The notes under the pieces: generated by a model
The model's database searches: none
Told to the model about the DNA's origin: nothing
What the model saw: only the letters and a program-made list of their open reading frames with translations
Shown here: positions 52,202 through 55,017 of the stretch, in pieces
How the letters are laid out: each line of letters opens with the position of its first letter
Numbering within the stretch: the first letter of the stretch is position 1
DNA from: Alphaproteobacteria bacterium UBA6149
GTDB lineage: Bacteria; Pseudomonadota; Alphaproteobacteria; Rickettsiales; UBA998
Direction: 5' to 3'
Length of the DNA: 55,017 nucleotides
Assembly (NCBI GenBank): GCA_002423155.1
Contig: DIUV01000011.1
Location: forward strand, 1-55,017
Made by a program: the position numbers and the translations under genes

Positions 52202-52804
52202 TTAAGCTTTAGTATCCACTTGGTTTTGGCTGGATTTAGCTACTCCTACCATGGCTGGGCGTAATAGGCGGTCATGGATTACATAACCCGCTTGTAAAAC
52301 CTGCAAGATAGTGCCATTTATCTGGCTTTCATTGTCAATTTGCACAACCGCTTGGTGGAAATTATGGTCGAACGCTTCACCTTGGGGGTGGATGCGTTTT
52401 ATGCCGTGTTTTTCCATTACCGAAAGTAATTCTTGTAAGGTCATTTCCACGCCGATTTTAAGATTTTTTAGTGCGTCGTTGCTGCTTTCCTCTGCGGGGA
52501 TGCTATCAACTGCACGTTGCAAATTTTCGGCAACGCTTACCAAGTCACGGGCGAAACCAGTTACGGCGTATTTGCCTTTTTCTTCTACATCTAGGCGAGC
52601 GCGGCGGCGGATATTTTCTCCTTCGGCAACATTGCGTAATAACTGGTCTTTTAAATCAGCTACTTGTGCTTGTGATTCTTGCAGTTCACGCGCTAATATA
52701 TCCTCGGGAGATTCTAAAAGTTCGGTGGAAGAAGCAGCAGATATCGCCGCATCTATTTCTATATTATTAGTCGCTTCTTGGGTCATTTTATTTGCTGTAT
52801 CCAT
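52202..52804 (-). CDS. grpE: Nucleotide exchange factor GrpE
   Basis: GrpE releases ADP from DnaK. The 200-residue protein has a low-complexity N-terminus, a long coiled coil (LARELQESQAQVADLKDQLLRNVAEGENIRRRARLDVEE) and a C-terminal beta domain with GEAFDHNFHQAVVQ and VLQAGYVIHDRLLRPAMVGVAK. dnaK, dnaJ and hrcA are not adjacent. The start at 52804 has a distant GAGG; a second ATG lies 18 nt inside. Confidence 0.95.
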   Translation of the reverse strand: MDTANKMTQEATNNIEIDAAISAASSTELLESPEDILARELQESQAQVADLKDQLLRNVAEGENIRRRARLDVEEKGKYAVTGFARDLVSVAENLQRAVDSIPAEESSNDALKNLKIGVEMTLQELLSVMEKHGIKRIHPQGEAFDHNFHQAVVQIDNESQINGTILQVLQAGYVIHDRLLRPAMVGVAKSSQNQVDTKA

Positions 52805-52993
52805 TATTTAGTTATCCTCTCATTTGCAAAAATCATAACCTATATGTAAGGACAATTTTGTGTTATACAAGAGTGCAAAAAGTTAGAAAAATTCTACTTT
52901 ACCAGACACTTTCTTGTTTTTACTTGCTCTTTGAGGTCGTCCTAGGTCTTGATAGAATTTACGTTTAATAAATTATCAATATATATCAGTATT

Positions 52994-53091
52994 ATCCGTC
53001 GTCATCCCCGTCTTGTACGGGGATCTTAGGCTACAAATTAGGTCTTTTTTGTGTCCCGAGATCCCCGTACAAGACGGGGATGATGACGGAT
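52994..53091. repeat. 98-bp palindromic repeat
   Basis: The arms ATCCGTCGTCATCCCCGTC to CGGGGATCT and the inverse enclose TTAGGCTACAAATTAGGTC. That core is shared with 36950-36965 and 54960-54970. It fills the gap between grpE and the SPOR gene; the rest of 52805-53160 has no gene. Confidence 0.8.
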
Positions 53092-53160
53092 AGTTGTTAT
53101 AATTTAGATACATATAATAAATATTGCACTTAGTTGAAAAATGTGGGGTAGCGTATAAAA

Positions 53161-54729
53161 TTAATTTCCGCTGATTACTATGCAGCTTCCGCCACCTGCT
53201 TGTAAGCGGCTGCAAATATTCATAGCGGCACTATTGCTGTTGAAAGGCCCGGTGCGCAGACGGTAACGCGCGTTGGAAAGATTGCTGCCATTCGGAGTGG
53301 TGATTTGTTCAGACAAATTGCCAAGAATGTTTTTATGGTTATCTTGCAGCATTTGCCATGCGCGAGCTGCCAATCCTGCATTGGGGAAGCTGCCGAGTTG
53401 TAGCCAATATCCGCTACCTAAATTTGCTGGTTTTGGTTGGCGGGAGATGCTCGCATAACGACCTTGCGGAAGTTCGGCAGCTGAATCTCCGTCGATGCTA
53501 TTTTGTGGTAGAGTGCTAAAAAAATTTCGCGCCCCCGTTCCGATGCGTCCAGCTTTCAAGCTAGCAGTACGGTGGCGGTTAGAACTAGTTTGTTTAACTG
53601 CGCGACATAATAATTTTTCATTACGTGTATCCGCACATAATTGACGGATTGCCAGTAGAGTAGGGAATGGACCAACGCGCAAAGAATAACGCGGAGCTGT
53701 GCGATATTTGCGGAAAGGTTGTACCACGCGTAAATCTAAATTATCCAGATTATTGCCGCTACGTTCTTTGATGGAATTCCAATAATTATAAGCGTCAGCA
53801 TTACTATTGAAATAGCTTAATTCTGCCCAGAAATTGCCACTACCTGCACCTTGAGCGGCGTAGTTGCTGGTTGCCCTGGCGGAAGAACTGCCACTATAAG
53901 AAGCGCGAGAACCATCATTGTTCGCACTATCGCTTGATAGAGGAACTGGAACCGCTTCGGCGATATTTACCTGAGCTTTAGCAGAAGGTGCACCAGTTAA
54001 AGCATCTGAACTGACCAAAGGTGCAGGAGATACAAACGGCGATGCAGATTTTTCTGTTGTGTTTTTAAGATTAGAAGCAGGGATTTCCACCGTTTTGGGG
54101 GTTATGGTTAGTGGTTTTTTGGCTTCTTCCTTAGCAGAAGTTATTTCCGCCACGTCTTTAAATTTGGGTACTTCTTGCACTTGCGGATTTTCTTTTGCCT
54201 GTGGACGAGCATTTTGTGCTTCGTTTAAAGCTTGTTCCATCTGTTTTTCAGCCTCAGAATTTTGTGCCGCCTCTACAGGTAATGGTATGGTTACTGCGCT
54301 GTTTTGCTCAGTATTTTTTTCTGTATTTTTTTCTGCTTCAACAATTTTTGTTTTATTTAACAAAGCGGTTTCGCCAACATAGCACTCAAAACCAGAAGTT
54401 TGTACTTGAGTACAAATTTTATCTGCCTGCGCCTGATTGCTCATCGGACCAGCTTGCACGCGATGGAGAGTTTTTTTGCCGTTTGGATATTTAACTTCGG
54501 TAGGGAGGTAATTAACTCCAGAAAAAAGGTCTGGAAAGCGTTTGTTCAGCTCCGACCAATGTGCATCCGCTTCTTTCTCGCTCGCAAATCCACCCAATTG
54601 CACCACAAATGCAGACTCCGCCTGCGCAGAAGAGGGGAAAAGGCTGGCATTGGTAAACATGCTGGTGGTTAATAAAAATGCAACAATAGGGGAAATATTG
54701 CATTTTCTCAAAATATTACTCTTCTTCAT
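53161..54729 (-). CDS. Envelope protein with three SPOR-like domains
   Basis: The 522-residue secreted protein has a signal peptide (about residues 11-37, ending SSAQA). SPOR domains bind glycan strands without stem peptides at septa. One lies at about 39-118 (FVVQLGGFASEKEADAHWSEL to FECYV), a weaker one in the middle (NFWAELSYFNSNADAYNYW to LRVGPF) and one at 439-522 (YWLQLGSFPNAGLAARAWQML to CIVIS). A Pro/Ala/Ser-rich, low-complexity linker joins the first two. The start is the ATG at 54729 with AAGGA; the frame is open to 54774. Confidence 0.85.
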   Translation of the reverse strand: MKKSNILRKCNISPIVAFLLTTSMFTNASLFPSSAQAESAFVVQLGGFASEKEADAHWSELNKRFPDLFSGVNYLPTEVKYPNGKKTLHRVQAGPMSNQAQADKICTQVQTSGFECYVGETALLNKTKIVEAEKNTEKNTEQNSAVTIPLPVEAAQNSEAEKQMEQALNEAQNARPQAKENPQVQEVPKFKDVAEITSAKEEAKKPLTITPKTVEIPASNLKNTTEKSASPFVSPAPLVSSDALTGAPSAKAQVNIAEAVPVPLSSDSANNDGSRASYSGSSSARATSNYAAQGAGSGNFWAELSYFNSNADAYNYWNSIKERSGNNLDNLDLRVVQPFRKYRTAPRYSLRVGPFPTLLAIRQLCADTRNEKLLCRAVKQTSSNRHRTASLKAGRIGTGARNFFSTLPQNSIDGDSAAELPQGRYASISRQPKPANLGSGYWLQLGSFPNAGLAARAWQMLQDNHKNILGNLSEQITTPNGSNLSNARYRLRTGPFNSNSAAMNICSRLQAGGGSCIVISGN

Positions 54730-54879
54730 GATTATCCTTTGACAACATACTTTATTAGCGAATGACAATAGCAAGCAAATACTAATATAAAAAGAAAAAA
54801 ATATTAAAATTTTCTATTCTTATAAAGAATTAACGTAATTGATGTATTGATTCTACTATATCTCTCGCTACCCGACACT

Positions 54880-55017
54880 TTTTGTTTTCCCGCGTGTTCT
54901 CCTTCGTCATCCCCCACAACCTTTTTTTGAGAAAGAGGGGAGAGGATATTGGGCTACAAATTCGGTCTTTGCGCACTACTGTCCAAGGAAAATAAGCTGC
55001 TGTTATATTTACACCAA
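54880..55017. repeat. Partial composite repeat at the right window edge
   Basis: It holds a GGGCTACAAATTCGGTCTTT block and CGCACTACTGTCCAAGG, then a sequence inverted relative to 37432-37480. The element is cut by the window end. No gene lies in 54775-55017. Confidence 0.6.

Noticed and set aside
52162..52260. Small plus-strand gene starting at the right end of the ftsX hairpin
   Set aside because: It runs antisense into grpE and has an unremarkable translation; the ribosome-site match is explained by the hairpin's symmetry.

Overview
The window is a 55 kb chromosomal segment of an alphaproteobacterium with an AT-rich genome. The call rests on gene content: a yajC-secD pair, purE-purK, radC-yacG, an rsmI/yraN/BON/gshB/LppC cluster, a che operon with cheD, and hisZ. 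The valyl-tRNA synthetase is of the archaeal-like kind known from Rickettsia and some other Alphaproteobacteria. The presence of a full chemotaxis operon implies motility. No genus can be fixed from the sequence alone.

Layout. 0.2-8.2 kb: galU, secD, yajC and rpmG (minus strand), an orphan repeat protein, an RluA-family pseudouridine synthase, purE-purK, radC, yacG and tRNA-Phe. 8.2-13.5 kb: a two-component/partner-switch module: a sensor kinase, a receiver fused to an RsbW-like ATPase, two STAS proteins and a receiver fused to a PP2C phosphatase. 13.5-23.5 kb: cheY-cheA-cheW-mcp-cheR-cheD-cheB plus a soluble MCP-like protein. The mcp is split by one in-frame TAG. 24-26.2 kb: surface polysaccharide genes (rfbC, a glycosyltransferase, an SDR epimerase). 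26.2-28 kb: a three-gene accessory cassette headed by a TIGR04255 protein. It is AGA/AGG-rich, carries its own promoter-like sequence and is bracketed by a 24-25 bp direct repeat. 28-36.8 kb: dat, a HAD phosphatase, 5-formyl-THF cyclo-ligase, several unknown small proteins, a second chemoreceptor, ychF, an XRE regulator and a His/Ala-rich protein. 37.6-44.5 kb: tilS, murF, gshB, a BON lipoprotein, yraN, rsmI and an LppC/LpoA-like lipoprotein. 45-55 kb: serA, hisZ, valS, ftsX, grpE and a triple-SPOR envelope protein.

Nearly every larger intergenic gap holds palindromic, non-coding repeats of about 100-250 bp. Several are bracketed by exact 9-10 bp direct repeats (for example 32326/32532/32736, 30800/31003, 37146/37395, 44564/44750, 44551/44995, 47970/48123). 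They therefore look like small non-autonomous transposable elements (MITEs) that inserted, including into each other, rather than like inert REP sequences. One repeat family also supplies the apparent N-terminus of the cyclo-ligase. Several usually paired genes stand alone here (secD without secF next to it, ftsX without ftsE, grpE without dnaK), which fits a repeat-shuffled genome.

How the genes work together: the 8.2-13.5 kb module looks like a signal-controlled RsbU/RsbV/RsbW-type switch sitting directly upstream of the chemotaxis operon. CheA-CheW-MCP with CheR/CheB/CheD adaptation forms the sensory path. The lipoprotein, BON, FtsX and SPOR genes serve envelope and division functions. The most interesting candidates for something undescribed are the inserted TIGR04255 cassette, the actively nested MITE families, the amber-interrupted chemoreceptor and the orphan 18-residue-repeat protein at 3836.
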